Part shown: positions 7,840 through 17,125 of the stretch, piece by piece
How positions within the stretch are numbered: position 1 is the stretch's first letter
Layout of the letters: every line of letters begins with the position of its first letter
Source of the DNA: Microbacterium commune
GTDB taxonomy: Bacteria > Actinomycetota > Actinomycetes > Actinomycetales > Microbacteriaceae
Direction of reading: 5' to 3'
NCBI RefSeq assembly: GCF_014836945.1
Contig: NZ_JACSPX010000003.1
Coordinates: 305,166-369,165 of the forward strand
DNA length: 64,000 bases
The notes under the pieces: model-generated
What the model was told of the DNA's origin: nothing
Databases searched by the model: none
Seen by the model: the letters and a program-made list of their open reading frames with translations, nothing else
Translations under genes and position numbers: made by a program

Positions 7840-9651
7840 TTACTCGCCGTCCTCCGACTTCTTCTTCCTGCGCGGCTTGGCCGGGTCCTTCGCGATCACC
7901 GAGCTGGGGGTGTTCGGCGTCTCGTCGACGTGCAGGTCGGTTGCGGCGATCTGGTCTTCGGAGGTGACACCCGCGCGGGCGTGTGCCCCGGCGATCTCGG
8001 CCGCCTCGATCTCGGCGTCGTGCGCCAGCGTGTGCTGCTGATGCGCGTCGGCTGCCGCGATCTCGGCCTGGGTGAGCGGCTGCAGGCGGTCTTCGTAGAA
8101 CCACCGCGAGATCGAGCTGCGAAGGTTCTCGTGCCATGGGATGCGGCCCTTCGCGTTCGGGCGCACGACGAGAGGCTCGTAGGTGGCGTAGTCGATGAGC
8201 TTCCAGCGGTCGTACACGTCGACGGGCTGGTGCACCTCGATGAACTCGCCACCGGGCAGGCGCACGATGCGGCCCGACTCGTAGCCGTGCAGAACGATCT
8301 CACGATCCTTCTTCTGCAGCGCGATGCAGATGCGCTTCGTCACGAAGTACCCGAGGATCGGGCCGACGAAGAGCAGGGCCTGCAGGGCGTGGATGACACC
8401 CTCCATGGTCAGCATGAAGTGCGTGGCCATGAGGTCGGACGAGGCCGCAGCCCAGAGCACCGCGTAGAAGATCATCCCGGCGACACCGATGGCGGTGCGG
8501 GTCGGGGCGTTGCGGGGACGGTCGGCGATGTGGTGCTCGCGCTTGTCGCCCGTGATCCACGCCTCGAGGAACGGGTAGATCGCAACGGCGACGATGAACA
8601 GTCCGAGCACCAGCACCGGGATGACGATGCCGAGCGACAGCGTGAAGTTGCCGAGCATGACGTCGAGGTGCGGGGGAGCGAGACGCAGGGCGCCGTCGGC
8701 GAAGCCGATGTACCAGTCAGGCTGCGTGCCGGCCGAGATCGGGGACGGGTCGTAGGGACCGTAATCCCAGAACGGCAGGATCTGGAAGAACGAGGCGATC
8801 AGGACGATCACACCGAAGACGATGAAGAAGAAGCCGCCCATCTTCGACATGTACACCGGCATCATCGGGTAGCCGACGACGTTGTCGTTCGTGCGGCCGG
8901 GGCCGGCGAACTGGGTGTGCTTGTTGATCACCATCAGCATCAGGTGCAGCACGATGAACGCGATCACCAGCAGCGGCAGCAGCAGGATGTGCATCGTGTA
9001 CAGGCGGCCGACGATGTCGTCGCCGGGGAACTCGCCGCCGAAGATGAGGAACGAGGTCCAGGTGCCGATCAGCGGCAGACCCTTGATCATGCCGTCGATG
9101 ATGCGCAGACCGTTGCCCGAGAGCAGGTCGTCGGGCAGCGAGTAGCCGGTGAATCCCTCGGCCAGGGCGAGGATGAAGAGCACGAAGCCGATCACCCAGT
9201 TGAGCTCGCGCGGCTTGCGGAACGCGCCGGTGAAGAACACACGCAGCATGTGGATGCCGATGCCGGCGATGAACACGAGTGCCGCCCAGTGGTGGATCTG
9301 GCGAACCAGCAGGCCACCGCGGATGTCCCACGAGATGCGCAGCGCCGACTCGAAGGCCGCCGTCATCTCCACGCCGCGCAGCGGCGCGTACGCGCCGGTG
9401 TAGTGCGTGGGGGCCATCGAGGCCTGGAAGAAGAACGTCAGGAACGTTCCCGACAGGAACACGGCCACGAACGCCCAGAGCGCGATCTCGCCGAGCATGA
9501 ACGACCAGTGGTCGGGGAAGATCTTGCGGCCGAGCTCCTTGACGAGCCCCGACAGGCTGGTGCGCTCGTCGAGGTAGTTCGCCGTCGCGCCGATGAAGCG
9601 TCCGCCCAGGGGCTTCTGCTTGGTGTCCTCTTTAAGAGTTGCGGTGCTCAA
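7840..9651 (-). CDS. qcrB: Cytochrome bc1 complex cytochrome b subunit
   Basis: QcrB is the quinol-oxidising cytochrome b of the bcc complex. The 603-residue protein has an N-terminal cytochrome b helix bundle carrying two haem-b His pairs (in VRQIHHWAALVF with IGIHMLRVFF, and TMHILLLP with VLHLMLMV). The quinol-site signature reads QPDWY rather than PEWY; the Asp form is usual in actinobacteria. The C-terminal 150 residues form the hydrophilic extension seen in this phylum, ending in a Lys-rich tail (KPRRKKKSEDGE). The start codon overlaps the stop of qcrA by 4 bases, so translation is coupled. In relatives this subunit is the target of Q-site respiratory inhibitors. Confidence 0.97.
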   Translation of the reverse strand: MSTATLKEDTKQKPLGGRFIGATANYLDERTSLSGLVKELGRKIFPDHWSFMLGEIALWAFVAVFLSGTFLTFFFQASMAPTHYTGAYAPLRGVEMTAAFESALRISWDIRGGLLVRQIHHWAALVFIAGIGIHMLRVFFTGAFRKPRELNWVIGFVLFILALAEGFTGYSLPDDLLSGNGLRIIDGMIKGLPLIGTWTSFLIFGGEFPGDDIVGRLYTMHILLLPLLVIAFIVLHLMLMVINKHTQFAGPGRTNDNVVGYPMMPVYMSKMGGFFFIVFGVIVLIASFFQILPFWDYGPYDPSPISAGTQPDWYIGFADGALRLAPPHLDVMLGNFTLSLGIVIPVLVLGLFIVAVAIYPFLEAWITGDKREHHIADRPRNAPTRTAIGVAGMIFYAVLWAAASSDLMATHFMLTMEGVIHALQALLFVGPILGYFVTKRICIALQKKDREIVLHGYESGRIVRLPGGEFIEVHQPVDVYDRWKLIDYATYEPLVVRPNAKGRIPWHENLRSSISRWFYEDRLQPLTQAEIAAADAHQQHTLAHDAEIEAAEIAGAHARAGVTSEDQIAATDLHVDETPNTPSSVIAKDPAKPRRKKKSEDGE

Positions 9652-10727
9652 TGACGCTCCCAGAAGCTCGGGCCGACGGGTTCGGTGAAGTCGCTCTGCG
9701 CGATGAGGTAGCCCTCATCGTCGACGGCGATGGGCAGCTGCGGCAGCGGTCGCGCTGCCGGGCCGAAGATGACCTTGGCGTGGTCCGTGACGTCGAACTG
9801 CGACTGATGGCACGGGCACAGCAGGTGGTGGGTCTGCTGCTCGTACAGCGCGACGGGGCAGCCCACGTGCGTGCAGACCTTGGAGTAGGCGACGATGCCG
9901 TCGTAGGACCAGTCCTTGCGGTCCTCGGCCTCGATCAGCTGCTCGGGTCGCAGACGCATGAGGAGCACGATGGCCTTGGCCTTCTCCTCCATGTATCCCT
10001 CGCTGTGGCCGAGCTCGGCGAGCGGCTCGGGGATGACGTGGAAGGCCGAACCGAGAGTGACGTCCGCGGCGCGGATAGGGGTGCCCTCGGGGTCACGCGC
10101 CAGGCGCATGCCCTCTTCCCACATGGTGTGCTTCAGAAGTGCGACCGGGTCACCGGCGATGGGGTTGCCGTGCGAGTTGTTGTGCGGTGCGAGACCGCGG
10201 AACAGCGTGAGGCCGGGCAGGATCGAGGCCACGACCGCGGCGATGAGCGAGTTGCGGATGATCGCGCGGCGCCCGAAGCCCGAGTCCTCGTTGGCCGCGG
10301 CGAACGCCTCGACGGCGCCGGCGCGAGTGGCGTCCTTGCCGCGGGTCGGGTGGCGGTGCTCGATGTACTCCTTGTCGGACATCAGCGCCTTCGACCAGTG
10401 GATCGCGCCGATGCCGAGCGCCAGCAGCGCGAACGCGATGCCGATGCCGATGTACATGTTGTTGTGGCGGATGTCGATCGCCATGCCGCTCTCGATCGGG
10501 AACAGCATGTATGCGGCGACCGCCCAGATGCTGCCGGCGAGCGACAGGTAGAACAGGGTGTAGACCGTGCGGACCGCAGCCTTCTCGGCGCGCGGGTCCT
10601 TGTCGGTCATCCGCTCACGGTGTGGCGGCAGTCCCGGGTTCTCCGCAGGATCGCTGACTGCGACGCCCAGCCCCCGCGAGGGCTCGTAGGCCCTGTCGAG
10701 AGCCTGCGTGTCGTCGTCGTGTGCCAT
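9648..10727 (-). CDS. qcrA: Cytochrome bc1 complex Rieske iron-sulfur subunit
   Basis: QcrA carries the high-potential 2Fe-2S Rieske cluster that takes the first electron from quinol. In this 359-residue protein the ligand motifs are CTHVGC (residues 285-290) and CPCHQS (starting at 304), giving the two Cys and two His ligands plus the disulfide Cys pair. The N-terminal part has three hydrophobic segments (around TVYTLFYLSLAGSIWAVAAY, IGIGIAFALLALGIGAI and NSLIAAVVASILPGLTLF), as in other actinobacterial Rieske proteins, which are longer than proteobacterial ones. It lies between qcrC and qcrB and overlaps qcrB by 4 bases. Confidence 0.97.
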   Translation of the reverse strand: MAHDDDTQALDRAYEPSRGLGVAVSDPAENPGLPPHRERMTDKDPRAEKAAVRTVYTLFYLSLAGSIWAVAAYMLFPIESGMAIDIRHNNMYIGIGIAFALLALGIGAIHWSKALMSDKEYIEHRHPTRGKDATRAGAVEAFAAANEDSGFGRRAIIRNSLIAAVVASILPGLTLFRGLAPHNNSHGNPIAGDPVALLKHTMWEEGMRLARDPEGTPIRAADVTLGSAFHVIPEPLAELGHSEGYMEEKAKAIVLLMRLRPEQLIEAEDRKDWSYDGIVAYSKVCTHVGCPVALYEQQTHHLLCPCHQSQFDVTDHAKVIFGPAARPLPQLPIAVDDEGYLIAQSDFTEPVGPSFWERH

Positions 10728-10763
10728 GGTGCTCCTCGTACGTAACTCTTCGATGAAAGTGCG

Positions 10764-11597
10764 TCAGTTGGACTTCGCCGTGATCCACACGGTGAGGGCG
10801 ACCAGCGCGCCGATTCCGAAGATCCAGATGAACAGGCCCTCCGACACGGGACCGAGCGATCCGAGCGTGAAGCCGCCGATCTGCACGGCCTCCTGCTGGT
10901 AGGCGAGGGCGGCGATGATGTCGCGCTTGTCCTCGGTGCTCAGGTTCATGTCGCCGAAGACCGGCATGTTCTGCGGGCCCGTGACCATGGCCGCGTAGAT
11001 GTGCAGCGGGCTGGTGGAGGTCAGCGCGGGGGCGTACTTGCCCTCCGTCAGAGCACCACCGGCGGCGGCGACGTTGTGGCACATCGCGCAGTTGATGCGG
11101 AACAGCTCCGCGCCGTGTGCGATGTCGACCTCGTCGCTCGCGTTGTCGGGGTTCTCCTCGCCTGCGGTCACCCACTTGTCGGGGTAGCTCGGGCCGGGAG
11201 CGACACTCTGCACGTAGGCGGCCATCGCGCGAATCTGCGCGTCGGTGAACTGCACGGGCTTCTGCGGCGCCTGCGGGCCCTGCATCTGCAGCGGCATGCG
11301 GCCGGTCGCCACCTGGAACTCGACGGACAGCTCGCCGACGCCGATGAGGCTCGGTCCTTCGCTCGTGCCCTGCATGTCGATGCCGTGGCAGGTCGCGCAG
11401 TTCGCGGTGAACAGCTTCTGGCCGTCCTCGACGGTCAGCTCTGCCGCAGCACTGGTCTGCGTGTCAGCGGTGGATGCCATAGCAGCGGACGCACCGGCGT
11501 ACACGCCGCCGGTGAGCAGCAGGCCGGCGCCGATCAGCGCGGCAGCGGCGAGGGGACTGCGGCGACCGCGAGAGCGGTGCTTCTTCACTCGTGCCAT
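10764..11597 (-). CDS. qcrC: Cytochrome bc1 complex dihaem cytochrome c
   Basis: QcrC is the dihaem cytochrome c that replaces both cytochrome c1 and soluble cytochrome c in actinobacteria and hands electrons directly to CtaC. Two c-type haem sites are visible, CATCH (67-71) and CAMCH (170-174). The N terminus has a basic run followed by a hydrophobic segment (AAALIGAGLLLTGGVYAG), and the C terminus ends with a membrane anchor (GLFIWIFGIGALVALTVWI). The ATG at 11597 gives 277 residues and a sensible signal anchor; the frame is open further upstream into ctaE but without a plausible N terminus. Confidence 0.95.
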   Translation of the reverse strand: MARVKKHRSRGRRSPLAAAALIGAGLLLTGGVYAGASAAMASTADTQTSAAAELTVEDGQKLFTANCATCHGIDMQGTSEGPSLIGVGELSVEFQVATGRMPLQMQGPQAPQKPVQFTDAQIRAMAAYVQSVAPGPSYPDKWVTAGEENPDNASDEVDIAHGAELFRINCAMCHNVAAAGGALTEGKYAPALTSTSPLHIYAAMVTGPQNMPVFGDMNLSTEDKRDIIAALAYQQEAVQIGGFTLGSLGPVSEGLFIWIFGIGALVALTVWITAKSN

Positions 11598-11617
11598 TTC
11601 GGGAAATCGCTCCGCTC

Positions 11618-12271
11618 TTATTTCAGGAAGTAGATGACGGCGAACAGGGCGACCCAGACGACGTCGACGAAGTGCCAGTAGTACGACACGACGATCGAGG
11701 AGGTCGCCTCCTTGTGGCCGAAGTTCTTGACCGCGTATGCGCGGCCGATGACCAGCACGAAGGCGATGAGACCGCCGGTGACGTGCAGAGCGTGGAAGCC
11801 GGTCGTGATGTAGAACGCCGAGGCGTACGAGTCGGCGGTGATCGGAAGGCCCTCGGCGACGAGCTGCGCGTACTCCCACACCTGGCCGCTGACGAAGATC
11901 GCGCCGAGGATGAAGGTGAGCCAGAACCACTCGACCATGCCCCAGCCGAACAGGCGACGACGGCCGAAGGCGTTCACCTTGCCCTTGTCGATGCGATAGG
12001 GCTGCAGGTCTTCAGCGGCGAACACGCCCATCTGGCAGGTGAACGACGACGCCACCAGGATGACGGTGTTGACGAAGGCGTACACCACGTTGAGCAGCTC
12101 GGTGCGGTCCGCCCAGAGCTCGGGGGAGGTGCTGCGCAGCGTGAAGTAGATCGCGAAGAGTCCCGCGAAGAACATGACTTCGCTGCCGAGCCACACGATG
12201 GTGCCGACAGCGACCGGATTGGGGCGCTTGATGGTTCTTGCCGCCGGGGCATACGTCGCTGAGGTGGTCAC
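11618..12271 (-). CDS. ctaE: Cytochrome c oxidase subunit III
   Basis: Subunit III of the aa3 oxidase is a 217-residue, five-helix membrane protein. Family features are [21 protein letters not shown] near the N terminus, the middle [32 protein letters not shown] stretch and the C-terminal [20 protein letters not shown]. The GTG start at 12271 is supported by CATAAT ending 6 bases upstream, giving an N terminus [10 protein letters not shown]; a longer frame to 12310 lacks support. It is the first gene of the ctaE-qcrC-qcrA-qcrB operon, an order conserved across actinobacteria, and is divergent from trpD, also a conserved neighbour. Confidence 0.95.
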   Translation of the reverse strand: MTTSATYAPAARTIKRPNPVAVGTIVWLGSEVMFFAGLFAIYFTLRSTSPELWADRTELLNVVYAFVNTVILVASSFTCQMGVFAAEDLQPYRIDKGKVNAFGRRRLFGWGMVEWFWLTFILGAIFVSGQVWEYAQLVAEGLPITADSYASAFYITTGFHALHVTGGLIAFVLVIGRAYAVKNFGHKEATSSIVVSYYWHFVDVVWVALFAVIYFLK

Positions 12272-12277
12272 CAGACC

Positions 12278-12283
12278 ATTATG
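12278..12283 (-). promoter_or_regulatory. -10 element, leaderless promoter of ctaE
   Basis: On the reverse strand CATAAT ends 6 bases before GTG 12271, with no ribosome site between. It would drive the whole ctaE-qcrCAB operon. Confidence 0.55.
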
Positions 12284-12450
12284 GCCGATTCCGCGCGGGG
12301 ATTCTCGCACCGACGTGGCCTGTCTCGCTGTCCTGCGACTAAGGAAGACCTAAGAAGCACCTGCGAATGTGCCGCGTTCCCACGTCCAGCGGGGTGTGCG
12401 ATGACGACGGGGCACACGTCATCTCGAAACGGCATCATCCTCCGCGCGAT

Positions 12451-12456
12451 TAGGAT
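12451..12456 (+). promoter_or_regulatory. -10 element, leaderless promoter of trpD
   Basis: TAGGAT ends 7 bases before ATG 12464. There is no room for a trp leader peptide or attenuator on this transcript. Confidence 0.6.
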
Positions 12457-12463
12457 CGCAGTC

Positions 12464-13528
12464 ATGGCTGACACCCTCACCTGGCCCGATCTGCTCTCGA
12501 CGCTGCTGGATCGCCGTGATCTCAGCGTGTGGGAGTCGACCTGGGCGATGCGCCAGGTCATGCGGGGAAGGGTGACGGATGCCCAGCTCGCCGGCTTCCT
12601 GGTGGCGCTGCGCGCCAAGGGCGAGACCATCGACGAGATCGTCGGCTTCCGCGATGCCATCCTCGAGGCCGCCGTGCCGCTGCCGGTGTCGTCGGATGTG
12701 CTCGACATCGTCGGAACCGGTGGCGACCGCATCGGCACCGTCAACATCTCCACCACCGCGGCGGTCATCATCGGGGCATCCGGGATCCCGGTGGTCAAAC
12801 ACGGAAACCGCGCCGCGAGCTCCTCGTCCGGGTCGTCCGACGTCCTGGCCGCCCTCGGCCTCGACATCTCGCTCGACCCCACGCGGGTCGCCGACGCGCT
12901 CGAGCGCACGGGGATCACGTTCGCGTGGGCCGCCGCCTTCCACCCCGGTTTCAAGCACGCCGGCGTCGCGCGGTCCGAGCTCGCCGTGCCGACCGTGTTC
13001 AACATGCTGGGTCCGCTGTGCAATCCGGCGCGCGCCGAGGCGAACGCCGTCGGTGTCGCGCAGCTCGACCGCGTGCCGCTGATCACGGGGGTGTTCCGCA
13101 CCCGCGGCGCCACGGCGCTCGTGTTCCGCGGCGACGACGGACTCGATGAGCTCACCACGACCGGACACAGCCGCATCTGGGAGGTCACGCGCGGAGACAT
13201 CCACGAGCACGACCTCGATCCGCGCGACCTGGGCATCCCGCTCGCCGAGCTCGACGACCTGGTCGGCGGGTCTCCCGAGCACAACGCGTCCGTCCTGCGG
13301 CGCACCCTGGCGGGCGAGAGGGGAGCCGTGCGCGACATCGTGCTGCTGAACGCCGCCGCCGGCATCGTCGCCTACGAGCTCTCGCACGATTCGACGCTGA
13401 CGCAGGTCCCGATCGTCGAGCGGCTCCGCGACGCGTACACGCGTGCGGCCGAAGTGATCGACGACGGACGCGCCTCAGCCAAGCTCGATCAGTGGGTCCA
13501 GGTCACCAGGGAGCCGCTGCCCGCCTGA
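12464..13528 (+). CDS. trpD: Anthranilate phosphoribosyltransferase
   Basis: TrpD joins anthranilate to PRPP in tryptophan synthesis. The 354-residue enzyme shows the PRPP-binding DIVGTGGDRIGTVNISTTAA, the anthranilate-site KHGNRAASSSSGSSDVL, and HPGFKHAGVARSEL followed by FNMLGPLCNPA, all classical TrpD motifs. ATG 12464 is preferred to upstream in-frame starts because of the -10 hexamer TAGGAT seven bases before it and because the family N terminus aligns at TWPDLLSTLLDRRDL. No other trp genes are in the window; trpD standing alone next to ctaE is the usual actinobacterial arrangement. Confidence 0.95.
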   Translation: MADTLTWPDLLSTLLDRRDLSVWESTWAMRQVMRGRVTDAQLAGFLVALRAKGETIDEIVGFRDAILEAAVPLPVSSDVLDIVGTGGDRIGTVNISTTAAVIIGASGIPVVKHGNRAASSSSGSSDVLAALGLDISLDPTRVADALERTGITFAWAAAFHPGFKHAGVARSELAVPTVFNMLGPLCNPARAEANAVGVAQLDRVPLITGVFRTRGATALVFRGDDGLDELTTTGHSRIWEVTRGDIHEHDLDPRDLGIPLAELDDLVGGSPEHNASVLRRTLAGERGAVRDIVLLNAAAGIVAYELSHDSTLTQVPIVERLRDAYTRAAEVIDDGRASAKLDQWVQVTREPLPA

Positions 13529-13544
13529 GCGGAGCGGAGCAATC

Positions 13545-14534
13545 GTGGAAGCCGCCGACGCCCTCCTCGAGATCGCCGCGCTGCTCGAACGCGAGCGCGC
13601 GTCGCGCTACCGTGCGAAGGCGTTCCGGCAGGCGGCAGCCGTGGTGGCGGCCCTTCCGGCTGACGTGCTGAGCGACCCCGCGCGTCTCAAGGCGCAGAAG
13701 GGCATCGGCGATTCGACGTTCGCCGTGATCCGGCAGGCGCAGCAGGGGCGGGTGCCGGACTATCTCGTCGAGCTCCGCGGCGAGGTCGAGCCCGAGCGGC
13801 GCTCCGCGCTTCGCGCGCGCCTGAAGGGCGACCTGCACAGTCACACCGACTGGTCAGACGGGACGACCCCGATCGAGACCATGGCGGCTGCGGCACGAGC
13901 GCTCGGTCACGAGTACCTGGCTGTCACCGACCACTCGCCCCGGCTGAAAGTGGCGCGCGGACTGTCGCAGGAGCGGCTGCGCGAGCAGATCCCGCTGGTG
14001 CGTGCGCAGTCGGGTGACGGACTCACGATGCTCGCCGGCATCGAGGTGGACATCCTCGAGGACGGCGCGCTCGATCAGACCCCGGAGATGCTCGACGAGC
14101 TCGACATCGTCGTCGCCTCGGTGCACTCGAAGCTGCGGATGGATGCGGAGCCGATGACCAGGCGGATGCTCGCGGCCGTCGCGGATCCCCGGGTCAACGT
14201 GCTCGGCCACTGCACGGGCCGCCTCGTCGAGGGATCCAGGGGCACGCGCCCGTCGTCGCAGTTCGATGCCAGAGCGGTGTTCGCGGCGTGCGCCGAGAAC
14301 GGCGTCGCGGTCGAGATCAACTCACGACCGGAGCGTCAGGACCCTCCCGACGACCTGATCGCCGTCGCCCTCGAGGAGGGATGCCTGTTCTCCATCGACT
14401 CGGACGCGCACGCCCCTGGTCAGCTCTCGCTGCTCGACCATGGAGCCGAGCGCGCGGAGGCGGCCGGGGTGCCGGTGGAGCGGATCGTCACGTCGTGGGG
14501 GCTCGAGCGCCTGCGCGCCTGGGCGCGCGGCTGA
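13545..14534 (+). CDS. HhH and PHP domain phosphoesterase (PolX-like C-terminal half)
   Basis: This 329-residue protein joins an N-terminal helix-hairpin-helix region (RYRAKAFRQAA and LKAQKGIGDSTFAVI, residues about 20-70) to a C-terminal PHP metallo-phosphoesterase domain. PHP metal-site motifs are complete: DLHSHTDWSDG, VTDHS, GIEVDIL, VASVHSKL, LGHCTGR and SIDSDAHAPGQL. The arrangement resembles bacterial PolX without its polymerase palm, so a 3'-5' exonuclease or histidinol-phosphatase-like activity is possible. The GTG start at 13545 has GGAGCGGAG seven bases upstream. It begins 16 bases after trpD, so the two may be co-transcribed. A histidine-biosynthesis role cannot be excluded, but the HhH domain favours DNA metabolism. 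Confidence 0.82.
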   Translation: MEAADALLEIAALLERERASRYRAKAFRQAAAVVAALPADVLSDPARLKAQKGIGDSTFAVIRQAQQGRVPDYLVELRGEVEPERRSALRARLKGDLHSHTDWSDGTTPIETMAAAARALGHEYLAVTDHSPRLKVARGLSQERLREQIPLVRAQSGDGLTMLAGIEVDILEDGALDQTPEMLDELDIVVASVHSKLRMDAEPMTRRMLAAVADPRVNVLGHCTGRLVEGSRGTRPSSQFDARAVFAACAENGVAVEINSRPERQDPPDDLIAVALEEGCLFSIDSDAHAPGQLSLLDHGAERAEAAGVPVERIVTSWGLERLRAWARG

Positions 14535-14535
14535 G

Positions 14536-15468
14536 TCAGCCGGCATTCCCCGCGGATGCCAGAGCGCCCAGCGCGCGCGTCATCGATGAGCCCAGGTTCC
14601 ATCGCTCGGCGAAGGCCTCGGCGGCATCCCGCGCCGCATCGTCGAGCTCAGCCAGGACGACGCCGGGAGCGGAGATGTCGAGGTCGGTCGCGACCTTCAC
14701 CACGGTGGGGGCCACATCGAGGTAATCCGACGCCTCGGCGAACCGCCGTGCCGCGGTCGCCGTGAGCTGCCCCTCCTCGGCGGCGGCGCGGATGCCCGCG
14801 AGGTCGCCGTGGGAGAGCAGCAGGGTCGCCGCGGTCTTCTCGCCGACGCCCTTCACTCCGGGCAGACCATCCGACGCGTCGCCGCGCAGGGTGGCGAAGT
14901 CCGCGTACTGAGAGGGGAGCACGCCGTACTTCGCGACGACGGTCTCGTCGGTGACGATCTCGAGGTTGCTCATGCCGCGTGCGGTGTAGATGACGCGCAC
15001 GTCCCGGCCGTCGTCGACGAGCTGGAACAGGTCGCGGTCGCCCGTGACGATGTCGACCGGGAGCGATGCCCGTGTGGCCAGCGTGCCGATGACATCGTCC
15101 GCCTCGTGCTCGGCCGCGCCGATGATCGGGACGCCGAGGACGCCGAGCGCCTCCCGGATCAGTGGGATCTGCTGCTGCAGGGCATCCGGAACCTCCTCGA
15201 CGTCGGGCGCGTCGGCGATCTGCTCGACCACGCGATGCGCCTTGTAGCTGGGGATGAGATCGACGCGCCACTGCGGACGCCAGTCGTCGTCCCAGCAGGC
15301 GACGAGCTGCGACGGGCGGTAGAGCGTCACCAGCTTGGCGATGATGTCGAGCAGTCCGCGGGCGGCGTTCACCGACGATCCGTCGGGCGCCTTCGCCCTG
15401 TCCGGCACGCCGAAGAAGGCCCGGAAATAGAGGCTGGCGGTGTCGAGCAGCATCAGTCGTTCGGTCAC
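14536..15468 (-). CDS. Stand-alone 5'-3' exonuclease (PolI N-terminal domain-like)
   Basis: This 310-residue protein is a free-standing relative of the 5'-3' exonuclease domain of DNA polymerase I, expected to trim flap and RNA-primed structures. Acidic metal-binding motifs are present: LLDTASLYFRAFFG at the N terminus, AAEHEADDVIGTLA, and VTGDRDLFQLV; the helix-3-turn DNA-binding motif is DGLPGVKGVGEKTAATLL. GTG 15468 is chosen because TATGCT (complement at 15475-15480) ends six bases upstream; longer frames lack support. It converges on the PHP-domain gene with 1 base between the two stops. Such extra exonucleases are common in actinobacteria beside a full PolI elsewhere. Confidence 0.88.
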   Translation of the reverse strand: MTERLMLLDTASLYFRAFFGVPDRAKAPDGSSVNAARGLLDIIAKLVTLYRPSQLVACWDDDWRPQWRVDLIPSYKAHRVVEQIADAPDVEEVPDALQQQIPLIREALGVLGVPIIGAAEHEADDVIGTLATRASLPVDIVTGDRDLFQLVDDGRDVRVIYTARGMSNLEIVTDETVVAKYGVLPSQYADFATLRGDASDGLPGVKGVGEKTAATLLLSHGDLAGIRAAAEEGQLTATAARRFAEASDYLDVAPTVVKVATDLDISAPGVVLAELDDAARDAAEAFAERWNLGSSMTRALGALASAGNAG

Positions 15469-15513
15469 CGCCCCAGCATAGGAGCAGAGGGGGAGCGTCC
15501 CGGCGGCGGATCT

Positions 15514-15519
15514 GATAAT
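15514..15519 (+). promoter_or_regulatory. -10 element of rpsA
   Basis: GATAAT lies about 136 bases before ATG 15656, giving a long leader. The leader contains a GC-rich hairpin candidate around 15534-15554 (GGCAGGC with GCCTGCC). Confidence 0.5.
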
Positions 15520-15655
15520 CTGAAGCGTCACTCGTGGCAGGCCTGTGCCTGCCCTCGTGGCATCGCAATCGACATCCACCTGCTTCGAACATCCATCCCG
15601 GCGTGCGCGTCGGGCCTCGAAGCCCGATCTTCCATTCACAAGGACAACCCACTAC

Positions 15656-17110
15656 ATGACTAGCGCAACGACCGCCCCGGCCACCAAGCAGGTCGCGATC
15701 AACGACATCGGCTCTGCTGAGGACTTCCTGGCCGCGGTCGAGAAGACCCTGAAGTTCTTCAACGACGGCGACATCATCGAGGGCACGATCGTCAAGATCG
15801 ACCGCGATGAGGTTCTGCTCGACGTGGGCTACAAGACCGAGGGCGTCATCCCCTCCCGCGAGCTCTCCATCAAGCACGACGTCGACCCCAACGAGGTCGT
15901 CGCCGTCGGCGACCAGGTCGAGGCCCTCGTTCTCCAGAAGGAGGACAAGGAAGGCCGTCTGATCCTCTCCAAGAAGCGCGCACAGTACGAGCGCGCCTGG
16001 GGCGACGTCGAGAAGATCAAGGAGAACGACGGGGTCGTCACCGGCACCGTCATCGAGGTCGTCAAGGGTGGCCTCATCGTCGACATCGGCCTGCGTGGCT
16101 TCCTGCCCGCGTCGCTCATCGAGCTGCGCCGTGTCCGCGACCTCACCCCGTACCTCGGCCAGGAGCTCGAGGCGAAGATCCTCGAGCTCGACAAGAACCG
16201 CAACAACGTGGTTCTCAGCCGCCGCGCCCTGCTCGAGCAGACGCAGTCCGAGTCGCGCACCACGTTCCTGAACAACCTGCACAAGGGTCAGGTCCGCAAG
16301 GGCGTCGTCTCGTCGATCGTCAACTTCGGTGCGTTCGTCGACCTGGGTGGCGTGGACGGTCTCGTGCACGTCTCCGAGCTGTCGTGGAAGCACATCGAGC
16401 ACGCCTCCGAGGTCGTCGAGGTCGGACAGGAGGTCACCGTCGAGATCCTCGAGGTCGACCTTGACCGCGAGCGCGTCTCGCTGTCGCTGAAGGCGACCCA
16501 GGAGGACCCGTGGCAGGTCTTCGCCCGCACCCACGCGATCGGCCAGATCGCACCGGGCAAGGTCACCAAGCTCGTTCCGTTCGGTGCGTTCGTGCGCGTC
16601 GCGGACGGCATCGAGGGCCTCGTGCACATCTCCGAGCTCTCCAGCAAGCACGTCGAGCTGGCTGAGCAGGTCGTGTCGGTCGGCGAAGAGGTCTTCGTCA
16701 AGGTCATCGACATCGACCTCGAGCGTCGCCGCATCTCGCTGTCGCTGAAGCAGGCCAACGAGTCGGTCGACCCCAACGGCACCGAGTTCGACCCGGCCCT
16801 GTACGGCATGCTCGCCGAGTACGACGAGAACGGCGAGTACAAGTACCCGGAGGGCTTCGACGCCGAGACCGGCGCCTGGAAGGAAGGCTTCGACGCTCAG
16901 CGCGAGGCATGGGAGCAGGAGTACGCCGCTGCGCAGGCTCGCTGGGAGGCGCACAAGGCTCAGGTCGTCAAGGCCGCCGAGGCCGAGGCTGCCGCGGGCG
17001 ACGACTTCGGCGCTCAGACGTTCTCGACCGACTCCACCGGTGCCGGCACGCTGGCCGACGACGAGGCTCTCGCGGCTCTGCGCGAGAAGCTCTCGGGCGG
17101 CAACAGCTGA
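15656..17110 (+). CDS. rpsA: 30S ribosomal protein S1
   Basis: S1 binds mRNA on the 30S subunit and assists initiation on leadered messages. This 484-residue version has four S1 (OB-fold) repeats, starting near GDIIEGTIVKID, DGVVTGTVIEVV, KGQVRKGVVSSIVNFGAFV and IGQIAPGKVTKLVPFGAFV. The last two are the most canonical. The C terminus is an acidic, Trp-containing linker-like tail with a repeated Ala/Glu pattern, typical of actinobacterial S1 and lacking the fifth and sixth repeats of enterobacterial S1. ATG 15656 follows an AAGGAC ribosome site. The gene has a promoter about 140 bases upstream and ends in a hairpin shared with the intergenic region before coaE. Confidence 0.97.
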   Translation: MTSATTAPATKQVAINDIGSAEDFLAAVEKTLKFFNDGDIIEGTIVKIDRDEVLLDVGYKTEGVIPSRELSIKHDVDPNEVVAVGDQVEALVLQKEDKEGRLILSKKRAQYERAWGDVEKIKENDGVVTGTVIEVVKGGLIVDIGLRGFLPASLIELRRVRDLTPYLGQELEAKILELDKNRNNVVLSRRALLEQTQSESRTTFLNNLHKGQVRKGVVSSIVNFGAFVDLGGVDGLVHVSELSWKHIEHASEVVEVGQEVTVEILEVDLDRERVSLSLKATQEDPWQVFARTHAIGQIAPGKVTKLVPFGAFVRVADGIEGLVHISELSSKHVELAEQVVSVGEEVFVKVIDIDLERRRISLSLKQANESVDPNGTEFDPALYGMLAEYDENGEYKYPEGFDAETGAWKEGFDAQREAWEQEYAAAQARWEAHKAQVVKAAEAEAAAGDDFGAQTFSTDSTGAGTLADDEALAALREKLSGGNS

Positions 17111-17125
17111 TCACGGATCACGTCA

